Shown here in pieces: positions 9,567 through 18,206 of a DNA stretch of 64,000 bases. Every line of letters starts with the position of its first letter. Positions within the stretch are counted from its first letter, which is position 1. The position numbers and the translations under genes are program-made. This stretch comes from Clostridia bacterium. GTDB taxonomy: Bacteria > Bacillota > Clostridia > Christensenellales > Borkfalkiaceae. Where the stretch lies: NCBI GenBank assembly GCA_017558105.1, contig JAFYWI010000012.1, forward strand, positions 59,155 to 123,154, given 5' to 3'. The notes below the pieces were generated by a model. That model worked only from the letters and a program-made list of their open reading frames with translations. It did not search any database and was not told the DNA's origin.

Positions 9567-10367
9567 ATGGAAACTAAAAAAGAATTGCAATACGACGTTG
9601 TAAAAAGACTGTTGTTTGTTATGAAGAAGTTTTGGTATATTCTTCTATTAATAGTAATTGTATCTTCTTCTATTGGAATATATAGTTATTATAACGGAGA
9701 AATATCTTATACCGTAAAAGAAAGGGTTGTTTATAACGCTTGCGATAAAGATTCTGGCACAAGTGGTTATAATTATAGCGTTTACTTTTATGAAACGGCT
9801 ATAGACTTTGTTTTTCAAAAATGCGTTTTAGATAGGGCAAATTATTATTATGAAGAATTTGCAAAAACAGAAAACGTAACGGTTGAAGAATATATAGAAA
9901 AGAAATCAACAGACCCAGAAAAAAACAAGGTTGAAAAGGTAGAAAAGCCACGCATTTCCGTTTCAAGATTAAGAGTAGAAAAAACTGATGACGATTCTTT
10001 CGTTATGGAGTTTTATTATAACGATGCAAACGAAGAAGATGCAAAAGAAAAAGTAAAAATATTAATTTTTGCCGCAGGTGTTGAGGCAACAACTAACGAA
10101 GGCGAAAGCGATAAACCTTATAATTATAAATATTTTGAACAAGCAAAAATTAGTTATATAGATAAAGGTTTGGCTTCTTCTACAATGGTTAACTCGGCGC
10201 AAAACCAACCAATTACGTTTTTTGCTGTAGGCATTATAGTTTCCGTTATTTTTTCTATAATAATGTTAATGTCGAAAAGAAGCATAACCGAGGCTTGCGA
10301 ATTAGAATTTATTACTAAAGCCTCTGTTTTAGATGAAGTGCCTGTTGAAAAAGGAGGTAACGAATGA
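9567..10367 (+). CDS. Wzz/YveK-like chain-length regulator homologue, first of pair
   Basis: A 266-residue protein with the two-helix layout of polysaccharide co-polymerases: a membrane segment at about 22-42, a large extracytoplasmic region with predicted coils, and a second segment at about 210-231. The charged C-terminal tail has no tyrosine cluster or kinase domain. Family members control the chain length of exported polysaccharides. It overlaps the next gene by ATGA, so the two are probably made together. No glycosyltransferase, Wzy or Wzx gene is nearby, so the link to a polysaccharide is inference. Confidence 0.65.
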   Translation: METKKELQYDVVKRLLFVMKKFWYILLLIVIVSSSIGIYSYYNGEISYTVKERVVYNACDKDSGTSGYNYSVYFYETAIDFVFQKCVLDRANYYYEEFAKTENVTVEEYIEKKSTDPEKNKVEKVEKPRISVSRLRVEKTDDDSFVMEFYYNDANEEDAKEKVKILIFAAGVEATTNEGESDKPYNYKYFEQAKISYIDKGLASSTMVNSAQNQPITFFAVGIIVSVIFSIIMLMSKRSITEACELEFITKASVLDEVPVEKGGNE

Positions 10368-11065
10368 GCGAAAAAGAAAAAGTAGTTCCACAAGAAAGAG
10401 GGTTACCTTTCTTTAAATTAATTAAGAAAAATATAACACTAATGATAATTGTTACAATTCTATGTGCTGGGTTGTTTTTTGGGTATGTTACGTTAAACAA
10501 ACCATCTACAACACACACGGCAAGTTGTGGTGTAATAATTTCTACAAGGATGGGGGACGTTCTTTCTGAAAAAGACGTTGTATATGCGCAACTATATATA
10601 GCCACTATTAAAAGTATTGCAGAAAGTGATACGTTAGAAAAAACAGTTGACGAGTATTATAAAGAAGAATCAAACGGCTACGCAGTTAAAGGCTCTATAA
10701 ATAGAGGTAACTTCTTGTTTAGTTATAACCAAAACAGTTTGATAGTAAAACTTTCTTACGTAGACGTTGACGCGCAAGTTGCCAAAGATAAATTAGATTC
10801 TTATATAAACGTTTTAGGTGAAGAATTAGAAAGGGCTAACGGAACTTACCTTAATTCTAAATATGCAAAGTTAGAAAAATTACAAGAAGAATTCGTTGTT
10901 TCTACAAACAACATTGCATCTCAAAGCGCAATAACTGGTGTTTTGGTTGGCTTGGTAATTTCCGTTGCAATAGCGTTTATTAGATATTTTGTTTCAGGTA
11001 AAGTTAATGGAATTGAAGATTTAGAAGAAGTAACTAAAACAAAAACGTTAGCAAGCATAAATTAA
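10364..11065 (+). CDS. Wzz/YveK-like chain-length regulator homologue, second of pair
   Basis: A 233-residue protein of the same architecture as its upstream partner: a membrane segment at about 24-45, an extracytoplasmic domain, and a second segment at about 189-209. The start ATG overlaps the previous stop (ATGA), behind an AAAGGAGG SD. The pair looks like an old duplication that has diverged strongly, perhaps forming a hetero-oligomer. A bidirectional terminator follows. No associated kinase (CpsD/YwqD) is present. Confidence 0.65.
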   Translation: MSEKEKVVPQERGLPFFKLIKKNITLMIIVTILCAGLFFGYVTLNKPSTTHTASCGVIISTRMGDVLSEKDVVYAQLYIATIKSIAESDTLEKTVDEYYKEESNGYAVKGSINRGNFLFSYNQNSLIVKLSYVDVDAQVAKDKLDSYINVLGEELERANGTYLNSKYAKLEKLQEEFVVSTNNIASQSAITGVLVGLVISVAIAFIRYFVSGKVNGIEDLEEVTKTKTLASIN

Positions 11066-11136
11066 GGGTTTTTAGCAAAACGAAAAACATACTAATAGGT
11101 TGTTTTTGTTGCTTAGTATAAATTAAAATCAGCACA

Positions 11137-11172
11137 AAAAAAGAAGGTTAAATTTTTAACCTTCTTTTCTTT
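11137..11172. terminator. Bidirectional terminator between the Wzz-like pair and fba
   Basis: A 12-bp inverted repeat, AAGAAGGTTAAA (11141-11152) with TTTAACCTTCTT (11155-11166), flanked by a T-rich run on each strand. It can end both convergent transcripts. Confidence 0.8.
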
Positions 11173-11187
11173 ATTTTTAATTGTTAA

Positions 11188-12183
11188 TTATTTGCATTCG
11201 TCTGCTTTACCAGCACAACCTAAAACGTTTCTTAATTTGTGTCTAACAATTTCTTTAATGTTAGCACGTGCAGGTTTTAAGTATTCTCTTGGGTCGAACT
11301 TGTCTGGGTGTTCGTTATAGAATTTTCTAATAGTACCAGTCATTGCTAAACGCAAGTCAGAGTCTATATTAATTTTGCAAACAGAAAGTTTTGCAGCTTC
11401 ACGTAATTGTGCTTCTGGAACACCAATAGCGTTAGGCATTTTACCACCGTTTTCGTTAACCATTTTAACGTATTCTTGTGGAACAGAAGAAGAACCGTGT
11501 AATACGATTGGGAAATCGCCTAATTCTTCTGCAACAGCCTTTAATATATCAAAACGTAGTGGAGGAGGAACTAAAACTCCTTCTTCGTTAACTGTGCATT
11601 GTTCTGGTGTGAACTTATATGCACCGTGAGAAGTACCAATAGCAATAGCTAAAGAGTCAACACCCGTTCTTCTAACGAATTCTACAACTTCTTCTGGTTT
11701 TGTATAAGATTCGTTACCACTTTCTACCTTAACGTCGTCTTCAATACCTGCTAAAGTACCTAATTCGCCTTCAACGGTAATGTATCTGCCACGAGCAGCA
11801 ACGTCGTGAGCGTAGTCTACAACTTTTTTGGTTAAAGCAATGTTTTCTTCAAATGGTAGGTGAGAACCGTCTATCATAACAGAAGTAAAGCCACCATCTA
11901 TAACTGCTTTACAAGTTTCAAAGTCTGGGCCGTGGTCTAAGTGCAAGCAAATTGGAATATCTGGGCATTCTAAAACAGCAGCTTCTACAAGTTTAACTAA
12001 ATAAGTGTGGTTAGCGTATGCTCTTGCACCCTTACTAACTTGTAAAATTACAGGTGCGTTTTCTTCTTTACACGCTTCTGTAATGCCTTGAACGATTTCC
12101 ATGTTGTTTACGTTGAACGCGCCGATAGCATAACCATTTTTGTAGGCTTGTTCAAACATTTTTTTGGTATTAACTAATGCCAT
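11188..12183 (-). CDS. fba: Class II fructose-1,6-bisphosphate aldolase
   Basis: This zinc-dependent enzyme splits fructose-1,6-bisphosphate in glycolysis. It has 331 residues. HLDHG at 81-85 carries the catalytic Asp83 and zinc ligand His84. Other zinc ligands are His186 in GTSHGAYK and His229 in VLHGSSS. The GDLGTLAG-type loop appears as GELGTLAG near 139-146. The ATG at 12183 has a GGAGG SD. It is transcribed alone, divergent from the M29 aminopeptidase, and ends at a shared bidirectional terminator. Confidence 0.97.
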   Translation of the reverse strand: MALVNTKKMFEQAYKNGYAIGAFNVNNMEIVQGITEACKEENAPVILQVSKGARAYANHTYLVKLVEAAVLECPDIPICLHLDHGPDFETCKAVIDGGFTSVMIDGSHLPFEENIALTKKVVDYAHDVAARGRYITVEGELGTLAGIEDDVKVESGNESYTKPEEVVEFVRRTGVDSLAIAIGTSHGAYKFTPEQCTVNEEGVLVPPPLRFDILKAVAEELGDFPIVLHGSSSVPQEYVKMVNENGGKMPNAIGVPEAQLREAAKLSVCKINIDSDLRLAMTGTIRKFYNEHPDKFDPREYLKPARANIKEIVRHKLRNVLGCAGKADECK

Positions 12184-12348
12184 TTTTTATATCCTCCAAT
12201 AAATTTTAAATGTAAATTTTTCTATACATTTATTGTAAACCTTTTTTTACGTTTTGGCAAATAAATTTAAATTGTTTTGCAAAATACTTTATAAAAGTGT
12301 AAATAAGTTGTATAATATTACTATAAAATAAAAAGTTAAGGTGATTTT

Positions 12349-13464
12349 ATGCGAGATTTTAGAATTGAACAACTTGCAAAAAATTTGGTAAATTATTCTT
12401 GTTCGCTAAAAAAAGGCGAAAAAGTTTTAATTGAAGCAAAGGGCATAGACTATATGCTTGTTAACGCCATTATAAAAGAAGCTTATAAAGTTGGCGCTTA
12501 TCCTTTTGTGGAAATTTACGACAATAGGGTTACGAGAGAGTTACTTTTAGGTCAAACTAAAGAGTTGGCTACTTTGCGCGCTAAATTTGACGGCGAACGC
12601 ATGAAAAATATGGACGCATACATTGGTATTCGTGGTGGTGAAAACTGCAACGAATTAGCCGACGTGCCTAAAGAAAATATGCAAATAGAAAGCGAAATAT
12701 ATTCTCACCCCGTTCACCATGAAATAAGGGTTAAGAAAACCAAGTGGGTTGTTTTAAGATATCCTAATCAAGCAATGGCGCAACAAGCCAATATGAGTAC
12801 CGATGCCTTTGAAGAATTTTACTTTAACGTTTGCAATTTAGATTATTCTAAAATGGATAGGGCTATGGACAGCCTTAAAAAACGTTTAGATAATGCCGAT
12901 AAGGTTAGAATTGTTGGCAACGGCACGGATATAAGTTTTTCTATTAAAGGCATTGGCAGTAAAAAATGTTCTGGCGAAAGAAATATTCCAGACGGCGAAA
13001 TTTACACAGCCCCAGTTAAAACAAGTGTTAACGGAACAATTACTTTTAACGCGCCAAGCGTAGAACAAGGCTTTAAGTTTGAAAACGTTAGTTTAACCTT
13101 TGAAAATGGCAAAATTGTAAAGGCTACTGCAAACGATACGGAAAAACTAAACGGCATATTAAATACGGACGACGGCGCTAGGTACGTTGGCGAATTTGCT
13201 TTCGGTGTAAACCCTTACATTACCAAACCTATGGGCGATATTTTGTTTGACGAAAAAATTTCGGGCTCTATACATTTTACCCCTGGCTGTTGTTATGACG
13301 ATTGTTATAACGGCAATATTTCTGCAATACATTGGGATTTAGTTTTAATTCAAACTAAAGAATTTGGTGGTGGCGAAATTTATTTAGACGGCGAATTGAT
13401 TAGAAAAGACGGTTTGTTCGTGGTAGAAGATTTGCTTTGCCTAAACCCAGAAAACTTAAAGTAA
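12349..13464 (+). CDS. M29 family metallo-aminopeptidase
   Basis: M29 (AmpS/PepS/aminopeptidase T) enzymes remove N-terminal residues from peptides in the cytoplasm with two metal ions. The 371 residues contain the family's ligand set at plausible spacing: Glu217 (PDGEIYTAP), Glu282 (YVGEFAFG), His309 (GSIHF), and His328/Asp330 (AIHWDLV). Length is somewhat shorter than the usual 400-410. The SD AAGGTGA precedes the ATG. It is divergent from fba across 165 bp, in which I could not define a convincing promoter pair. Confidence 0.92.
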   Translation: MRDFRIEQLAKNLVNYSCSLKKGEKVLIEAKGIDYMLVNAIIKEAYKVGAYPFVEIYDNRVTRELLLGQTKELATLRAKFDGERMKNMDAYIGIRGGENCNELADVPKENMQIESEIYSHPVHHEIRVKKTKWVVLRYPNQAMAQQANMSTDAFEEFYFNVCNLDYSKMDRAMDSLKKRLDNADKVRIVGNGTDISFSIKGIGSKKCSGERNIPDGEIYTAPVKTSVNGTITFNAPSVEQGFKFENVSLTFENGKIVKATANDTEKLNGILNTDDGARYVGEFAFGVNPYITKPMGDILFDEKISGSIHFTPGCCYDDCYNGNISAIHWDLVLIQTKEFGGGEIYLDGELIRKDGLFVVEDLLCLNPENLK

Positions 13465-13510
13465 AAGTTAAATAATTTAACAAATATTAGCAATAATCGG
13501 TATAAATCGT

Positions 13511-13539
13511 TTGACTAATTAACATTTTAATTTTATAAT
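13511..13539 (+). promoter_or_regulatory. Promoter of gap
   Basis: TTGACT (13511-13516), 17 bp, TATAAT (13534-13539), followed by a GGAGG SD at about 13571. This is a near-consensus sigma-A promoter. Confidence 0.75.
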
Positions 13540-13583
13540 ATTATTGATAAAAGAAAGAAAATTCATTATGGAGGACATACAAA

Positions 13584-14624
13584 ATGTCAAAAGTAACAAA
13601 AGTTGCAATTAACGGTTTTGGTCGTATCGGACGTTTAGCTTTCAGACAAATGTTCGGTGCAGAAGGGTACGAAGTAGTAGCTATTAACGACTTAACAAGT
13701 CCTAAAATGCTTGCTCACTTATTAAAGTACGATACAATGCAAGGTAACTACGCAAGAGACCACGAAGTTTCTTTCGGCGAAGCAACCGAAACAGAAGCAG
13801 GTTATATTACTGTAGATGGCAAAAAAATTACTATCTACGCTAAACCAAACCCTGCAGAACTTCCTTGGGGCGAATTAGACGTAGACGTTGTATTAGAATG
13901 TACAGGTTTCTATACTTCTAAAGCAAAAGCACAAGCACACATTGATGCTGGCGCTAAAAACGTTGTTATCTCTGCTCCAGCAGGTAACGACCTTCCAACA
14001 ATCGTTTACAACGTTAACCACAAAACGTTAACAAAAGACGACCACATTATTTCTGCTGCATCTTGCACAACTAACTGTTTAGCACCAATGGCTAAAGCAT
14101 TAAACGACTATGCTCCAATCCAATCTGGTATTATGGCTACAATTCACGCTTACACTGGCGACCAAATGATTTTAGACGGTCCACAAAGAAAAGGTGATTT
14201 ACGTCGTTCAAGAGCAGGTGCTATGAACATCGTTCCAAACAGCACAGGCGCTGCAAAAGCAATCGGTTTAGTTATTCCAGAATTAAACGGCAAACTAATC
14301 GGTGCTGCTCAACGTGTTCCTACAGCTACTGGTTCAACAACAATTCTTATTGCTGTTGTTAAGGGCAAAGACGTTACGAAAGAAGGTATCAACGCTGCTA
14401 TGGAAGCTGCTAAAAACGAATCTTTCGGTTACAACGTTGACGAAATCGTTTCTTCAGACATCATTGGTATGAGATACGGCTCTTTATTCGATGCTACTCA
14501 AACTATGGTTTCTAAAATTGATGAAGAAACTTACCAAGTTCAAGTTGTTTCTTGGTACGACAACGAAAACTCTTACACAAGCCAAATGGTAAGAACAATC
14601 AAATACTTCTCTGAAATTAAGTAA
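13584..14624 (+). CDS. gap: Glyceraldehyde-3-phosphate dehydrogenase
   Basis: Glycolytic enzyme oxidising and phosphorylating glyceraldehyde-3-phosphate with NAD+. It has 346 residues. The Rossmann motif GFGRIGR is at 11-17 and the catalytic Cys161 lies in [12 protein letters not shown]. His in [10 protein letters not shown] and the WYDNE C-terminal segment are all present. Codon use is visibly more biased toward C-ending codons than in neighbours, as expected of a highly expressed gene. It is a single-gene unit with its own promoter and terminator. Confidence 0.98.
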   Translation: MSKVTKVAINGFGRIGRLAFRQMFGAEGYEVVAINDLTSPKMLAHLLKYDTMQGNYARDHEVSFGEATETEAGYITVDGKKITIYAKPNPAELPWGELDVDVVLECTGFYTSKAKAQAHIDAGAKNVVISAPAGNDLPTIVYNVNHKTLTKDDHIISAASCTTNCLAPMAKALNDYAPIQSGIMATIHAYTGDQMILDGPQRKGDLRRSRAGAMNIVPNSTGAAKAIGLVIPELNGKLIGAAQRVPTATGSTTILIAVVKGKDVTKEGINAAMEAAKNESFGYNVDEIVSSDIIGMRYGSLFDATQTMVSKIDEETYQVQVVSWYDNENSYTSQMVRTIKYFSEIK

Positions 14625-14642
14625 TTTACTTCTTTGAATATT

Positions 14643-14676
14643 AAAAGGCTAACGAAAACTCGTTAGTCTTTTTTTA
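14643..14676 (+). terminator. Terminator of gap
   Basis: Stem of AAAGGCTAACGA (14644-14655) and TCGTTAGTCTTT (14660-14671) around an AAAC loop, followed by a T run. Confidence 0.85.
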
Positions 14677-14746
14677 TAACTAAACAATAGCCATCAAAAA
14701 CAAAAATAGTGCGTTGCTTAAAATTTTTAATTCTTCTATTATTTTA

Positions 14747-14775
14747 TTGAATATTTTGCGCCTTTGTGTTAAAAT
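14747..14775 (+). promoter_or_regulatory. Promoter of luxS
   Basis: TTGAAT (14747-14752), 17 bp, TAAAAT (14770-14775). The SD AGGGAAG follows just before the ATG at 14793, so the leader is very short. Confidence 0.65.
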
Positions 14776-14792
14776 ATTTTTAGGGAAGAATT

Positions 14793-15266
14793 ATGGAAAA
14801 TATAGAAAGTTTTAAAATAAACCACCTTTTATTAGAAAGTGGGTTGTACGTTTCAAGAATAGATAAAAAGGGGCAAGAAGTAGTTACTACTTTTGATTTG
14901 CGCTTTAAAAAACCTAACAGAGAACCCGTTATGGAAATTTCTGCAATGCACACCATAGAACATTTAGGCGCAACTTTTTTAAGGAATTCTAAAATAAAAG
15001 AAGATATAGTTTATTTTGGTCCAATGGGTTGCAGAACGGGTTTTTACTTGCTTGTGTTTGGCAAATTAACGTCAGAAGAAATTTACCCCATAATTAAAGA
15101 AACTTGCGACTTTATTATAAACTTTAACGGCGAAATTTTTGGCGCAACACCTATTGAGTGTGGAAATTATAGCGACCAAAATTTAGAATTGGCAAAAGAA
15201 TACGTTTTAGAATATAAAAACAGGTTAACAAAATATAAAAATTTTATTTACCCTTCAGAAAAATAA
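14793..15266 (+). CDS. luxS: S-ribosylhomocysteine lyase (AI-2 synthase)
   Basis: LuxS splits S-ribosylhomocysteine to homocysteine and the AI-2 precursor DPD, recycling the methyl cycle. It has 157 residues. HTIEH at 53-57 supplies two metal ligands and the catalytic Glu56. GPMGCRTG carries the catalytic Cys80, and Cys123 (ECGNY) is the third metal ligand. It is a single-gene unit with its own terminator. A cysteine-synthase-like gene follows, which could link homocysteine and cysteine metabolism, although mccB and mtnN are not here. Confidence 0.97.
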   Translation: MENIESFKINHLLLESGLYVSRIDKKGQEVVTTFDLRFKKPNREPVMEISAMHTIEHLGATFLRNSKIKEDIVYFGPMGCRTGFYLLVFGKLTSEEIYPIIKETCDFIINFNGEIFGATPIECGNYSDQNLELAKEYVLEYKNRLTKYKNFIYPSEK

Positions 15267-15304
15267 AAAAAGGATTAACGGAAAATGCCGTTAATCCTTT
15301 TTTA
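15266..15304 (+). terminator. Terminator of luxS
   Basis: Perfect 13-bp stem AAAGGATTAACGG (15269-15281) with CCGTTAATCCTTT (15288-15300), followed by a T run. Confidence 0.9.
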
Positions 15305-15379
15305 GTTATTAACAAAAAGCAAAATGCAAGCATAGAAGTAAGTAGTAGAAAACCAACTGGGCTATTTTGCAACAATTAC

Positions 15380-15408
15380 TTGACAATTTAACTATTTATA
15401 GTTAAACT
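15380..15408 (+). promoter_or_regulatory. Promoter of the cysK-like gene with embedded palindrome
   Basis: TTGACA (15380-15385), 17 bp, TAAACT (15403-15408). The spacer and the first part of the -10 are occupied by a perfect inverted repeat, TTTAACTAT-TT-ATAGTTAAA, at 15387-15406. A dimeric repressor bound there would block RNA polymerase. The regulator is unknown. Confidence 0.65.
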
Positions 15409-15439
15409 TAATTTGTAGGAAATTTAAGGAAATTAAAAA

Positions 15440-16369
15440 ATGATTTGCAATAACATTTTAGAAGCCATTGGCAACACGCCGATTATTAGGCTAAATAATA
15501 TGACAGGGCCAGAAGATGCTGAAATTTTAGTTAAGTTCGAAGGGCTTAACGTAGGTGGTTCTATTAAAACTAGAACTGCTTATAATATGGTTTTAGATGC
15601 TATAAATAAAGGTCTAATAAATAAAAATTCTATAATAGTAGAACCAACTAGTGGTAATCAAGGCATAGGTTTAGCATTGGTTGGCGCTGTTTTAGGGTAT
15701 AAAGTTAAAATTATTATGCCAGATTCCGTTAGCGAAGAACGTAGAAAACTAGTTGCACATTACGGCGCAGAAGTTATTTTAATTCACGACAACGGCAACA
15801 TTGGTTTATGTATTGAAGAATGCTTAAACCTTGCCCTAAAAATGAAAGCAGAAGACCCTAACGTTTTCGTTCCACAACAATTTGAAAACCCTGCTAACCC
15901 TGCTATTCAACGTAGCGCAACGGGTAAAGAAATTTTACAACAAGTTAACAAACCTATTCACGGGTTTTGTTCTGGTATTGGTACGGGTGGCACTATTACC
16001 GGCATTGGCGAAACGTTAAAACAAGCCAATAAAGATATTGTTATTTGGGCAGTAGAGCCAGAAAATGCGGCAATACTTTCTGGTGGGTCTATTGGTACGC
16101 ATATTCAAATGGGTATTGGCGACGGGCTTATTCCTGCAATATTAAACCAACAAATTTATAACGACGTTTGCATTGTTAAAGATGAAGAAGCAATTAGAAC
16201 TTCTAAAGATTTAGCGCTAAAAGAAGGAATATTGTGTGGTATTAGCAGTGGCACTAACGTTGCTGCGGCAATTAAACTTGCTAAAAAACTTGGCAAGGGC
16301 AAAACGGTTGTTACCGTGCTACCAGACACTGCAGAAAGGTATTTCTCTACACCATTATTTGAAGAATAA
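15440..16369 (+). CDS. cysK: Cysteine synthase family protein (PLP-dependent)
   Basis: A fold-type II PLP enzyme of 309 residues that probably makes cysteine from O-acetylserine and sulfide. The PLP lysine is Lys43 in GGSIKTRTA; most CysK proteins read SVKDR there, so the Asp is a Thr here. The substrate loop EPTSGNQG is near 68-75, the phosphate-binding GTGGTITG near 177-184, and the C-terminal PDTAERYFSTPLF is typical. The altered lysine motif leaves open a related activity such as cystathionine beta-synthase-type (MccA). mgsA follows 25 bases later. Confidence 0.88.
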   Translation: MICNNILEAIGNTPIIRLNNMTGPEDAEILVKFEGLNVGGSIKTRTAYNMVLDAINKGLINKNSIIVEPTSGNQGIGLALVGAVLGYKVKIIMPDSVSEERRKLVAHYGAEVILIHDNGNIGLCIEECLNLALKMKAEDPNVFVPQQFENPANPAIQRSATGKEILQQVNKPIHGFCSGIGTGGTITGIGETLKQANKDIVIWAVEPENAAILSGGSIGTHIQMGIGDGLIPAILNQQIYNDVCIVKDEEAIRTSKDLALKEGILCGISSGTNVAAAIKLAKKLGKGKTVVTVLPDTAERYFSTPLFEE

Positions 16370-16393
16370 ACTATTTATAAAGGAAAAATTTTT

Positions 16394-16774
16394 ATGAAAA
16401 TTGCACTTATTGCACACGACAAAAAGAAAGATGATATGATAAAATTAGCCATAAAATATAAAGACGTTTTGGCTAAATACGAACTTTACGCAACTGGTAC
16501 TACGGGTACTTTAGTTATGGGTGAAACGGGGCTTAAAATTAACCGTATGAAAAGTGGCCCACTTGGTGGCGACCAACAAATTGGCTCTATGATAGCAGAC
16601 GGCGTTTTAGATTTAGTTATATTTTTACGCGACCCTTTAACTGCGCAACCACACGAACCAGACGTTTCTGCTCTACTACGTTTATGCGACGTGCAAAATA
16701 TTCCACTTGCAACAAACGTTAAAAGCGCTTATATTATATTAGAAACACTTAAAGCAGGCGGATTTGAGAAATAA
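16394..16774 (+). CDS. mgsA: Methylglyoxal synthase
   Basis: MgsA converts dihydroxyacetone phosphate to methylglyoxal and phosphate, a bypass of lower glycolysis when phosphate is short. Length 126. The phosphate site TGTTG is at 34-38 and the catalytic Asp60 is in GGDQQIG. The [14 protein letters not shown] block near 77-90 holds the conserved Asp and His. It has an AAAGGAAAAA SD and may be cotranscribed with the upstream cysK-like gene, since no terminator was seen between them. Confidence 0.96.
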   Translation: MKIALIAHDKKKDDMIKLAIKYKDVLAKYELYATGTTGTLVMGETGLKINRMKSGPLGGDQQIGSMIADGVLDLVIFLRDPLTAQPHEPDVSALLRLCDVQNIPLATNVKSAYIILETLKAGGFEK

Positions 16775-16785
16775 TTTTTATTATT

Positions 16786-16820
16786 AAAGAGTTCAAAAAG
16801 TTTTGGGCTCTTTTTTTGTT
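16786..16820 (+). terminator. Terminator of mgsA
   Basis: Stem AAAGAG (16786-16791) with CTCTTT (16808-16813), extended by TTC/GGG, followed by a run of T. Confidence 0.75.
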
Positions 16821-16829
16821 GTATTTGTA

Positions 16830-16858
16830 TAGACAAAATGCAAAAAAAAGTATATAAT
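16830..16858 (+). promoter_or_regulatory. Promoter of the pyrH operon
   Basis: TAGACA (16830-16835), 17 bp, TATAAT (16853-16858), then an AGGAGAAG SD before pyrH. Confidence 0.7.
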
Positions 16859-16891
16859 GTTAAAGATAAATTGTATATTTAGGAGAAGCAT

Positions 16892-17599
16892 ATGGCAAAA
16901 GCAATATATAACAGAGTTTTAATAAAACTTTCTGGCGAAGCCCTTGCAGGTGAAAAGGGTAACGGCATAGACGAAGTTGTTTTAAGCAAGGTTGTAGACC
17001 AAATTATAGCCGTTCACAATCTTGGCGTAGAAGTAGGTATTGTTGTTGGTGGTGGTAACTTTTGGCGTGGCAGACAAGGTTTAGAAATGGACAGAACTTC
17101 TGCAGACCATATGGGTATGCTTGCAACCATTATGAACGCACTTGCAATATCAGACGCTATTGAAAGAAAAGGTGTTCAATCAAGAGTGCAAACTGCGTTA
17201 ACCATTACTAGAGTTGCAGAACCTTACATTTTAAGAAAGGCTATGAACCACTTAAACAAAGGCAGAATAGTTATATTTGCTTGTGGCACGGGTAACCCTT
17301 ACTTTACTACGGATACGGGTGCTGCGTTAAGGGCTACTGAAATTAACGCAGATATTTTACTTCTTGCTAAAAACGTAGACGGCATTTACGATAGCGACCC
17401 TAAACTAAATAAAGACGCTAAAAAGTTAGAAAAAGTTACTTATAAAGAATTCTTAGACAAGGGTTTACGTGCTATGGATGCTACTGCAATTACTATGTGT
17501 ATGGAAAATAAAGTTCCTGTTTTAGCATTTGGCTTGTTTGAAGAAAATTCATTGCTAAAAGCTGTTTGTGGCGAAAAAATAGGCACTATTATTTGTTAA
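16892..17599 (+). CDS. pyrH: Uridylate kinase
   Basis: PyrH phosphorylates UMP to UDP in pyrimidine nucleotide synthesis. It has 235 residues of the amino-acid-kinase fold. KLSGEAL is at the N-terminus, the VGGGNFWRG segment is near 51-59, the TGNPYFTTDTGAALRA block near 136-151, and VDGIYDSDP near 167-175. It is the first gene of the six-gene operon pyrH-frr-uppS-cdsA-dxr-rseP, a conserved order in Firmicutes, and is followed by frr after 21 bases. Confidence 0.98.
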   Translation: MAKAIYNRVLIKLSGEALAGEKGNGIDEVVLSKVVDQIIAVHNLGVEVGIVVGGGNFWRGRQGLEMDRTSADHMGMLATIMNALAISDAIERKGVQSRVQTALTITRVAEPYILRKAMNHLNKGRIVIFACGTGNPYFTTDTGAALRATEINADILLLAKNVDGIYDSDPKLNKDAKKLEKVTYKEFLDKGLRAMDATAITMCMENKVPVLAFGLFEENSLLKAVCGEKIGTIIC

Positions 17600-17620
17600 T
17601 TTATAAAAAGGAGATTTATT

Positions 17621-18196
17621 ATGGCTATTGAAAATGAAAGATTTGAAGAACTTATGATGGAAACCATAGACAGAACAGATAAAACTCTTTCTGTTTTAAA
17701 CAGCGATTATATTACTATTCGTGCAGGTAGGGCAAATCCACATATTTTAGATAAAGTATTAGTAGACTATTACGGAACACCAACACCTATTAACCAAGTT
17801 GGCAACCTTTCCGTTACGGAAGGCAGATGTTTAGTTATTGCTCCTTGGGATGCAAGTATGCTTAAAGTTATTGAAAAACAACTTTTAGTTGAAAACCTTG
17901 GCATTACCCCTGCAAACGACGGCAAAGTTATTAGGCTTGTTTTTCCTGCATTAACGGAAGAAAGAAGAAAAGATTTAGTTAAACAAATTAAAAAAATGGC
18001 AGAAGATTCTAAGGTTGCAGTTAGAAACGTTAGAAGAGATAGTATGGACGAACTAAAGAAAATGAAAAACGCCAAAGAACTTTCTGAAGACCAACACGCT
18101 ATTTGCGAAAAGGAAATAGATAAAATTATTAGCGAAGCAGTTAATAAAATAGATAAACTTTGCCAAGACAAAGAAAAAGATATTCTTTCTGTTTAA
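17621..18196 (+). CDS. frr: Ribosome recycling factor
   Basis: RRF acts with EF-G to split post-termination ribosomes. It has 191 residues with the two-domain plan: a three-helix bundle and the small domain containing YYGTPTPINQVGNL. The conserved RAGRANP block is near 35-41 and RRDSMDELKK near the C-terminal helix. It has a strong AAGGAG SD. It is the second gene of the pyrH operon. Confidence 0.97.
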   Translation: MAIENERFEELMMETIDRTDKTLSVLNSDYITIRAGRANPHILDKVLVDYYGTPTPINQVGNLSVTEGRCLVIAPWDASMLKVIEKQLLVENLGITPANDGKVIRLVFPALTEERRKDLVKQIKKMAEDSKVAVRNVRRDSMDELKKMKNAKELSEDQHAICEKEIDKIISEAVNKIDKLCQDKEKDILSV

Positions 18197-18206
18197 TAAA
18201 TAAAAA

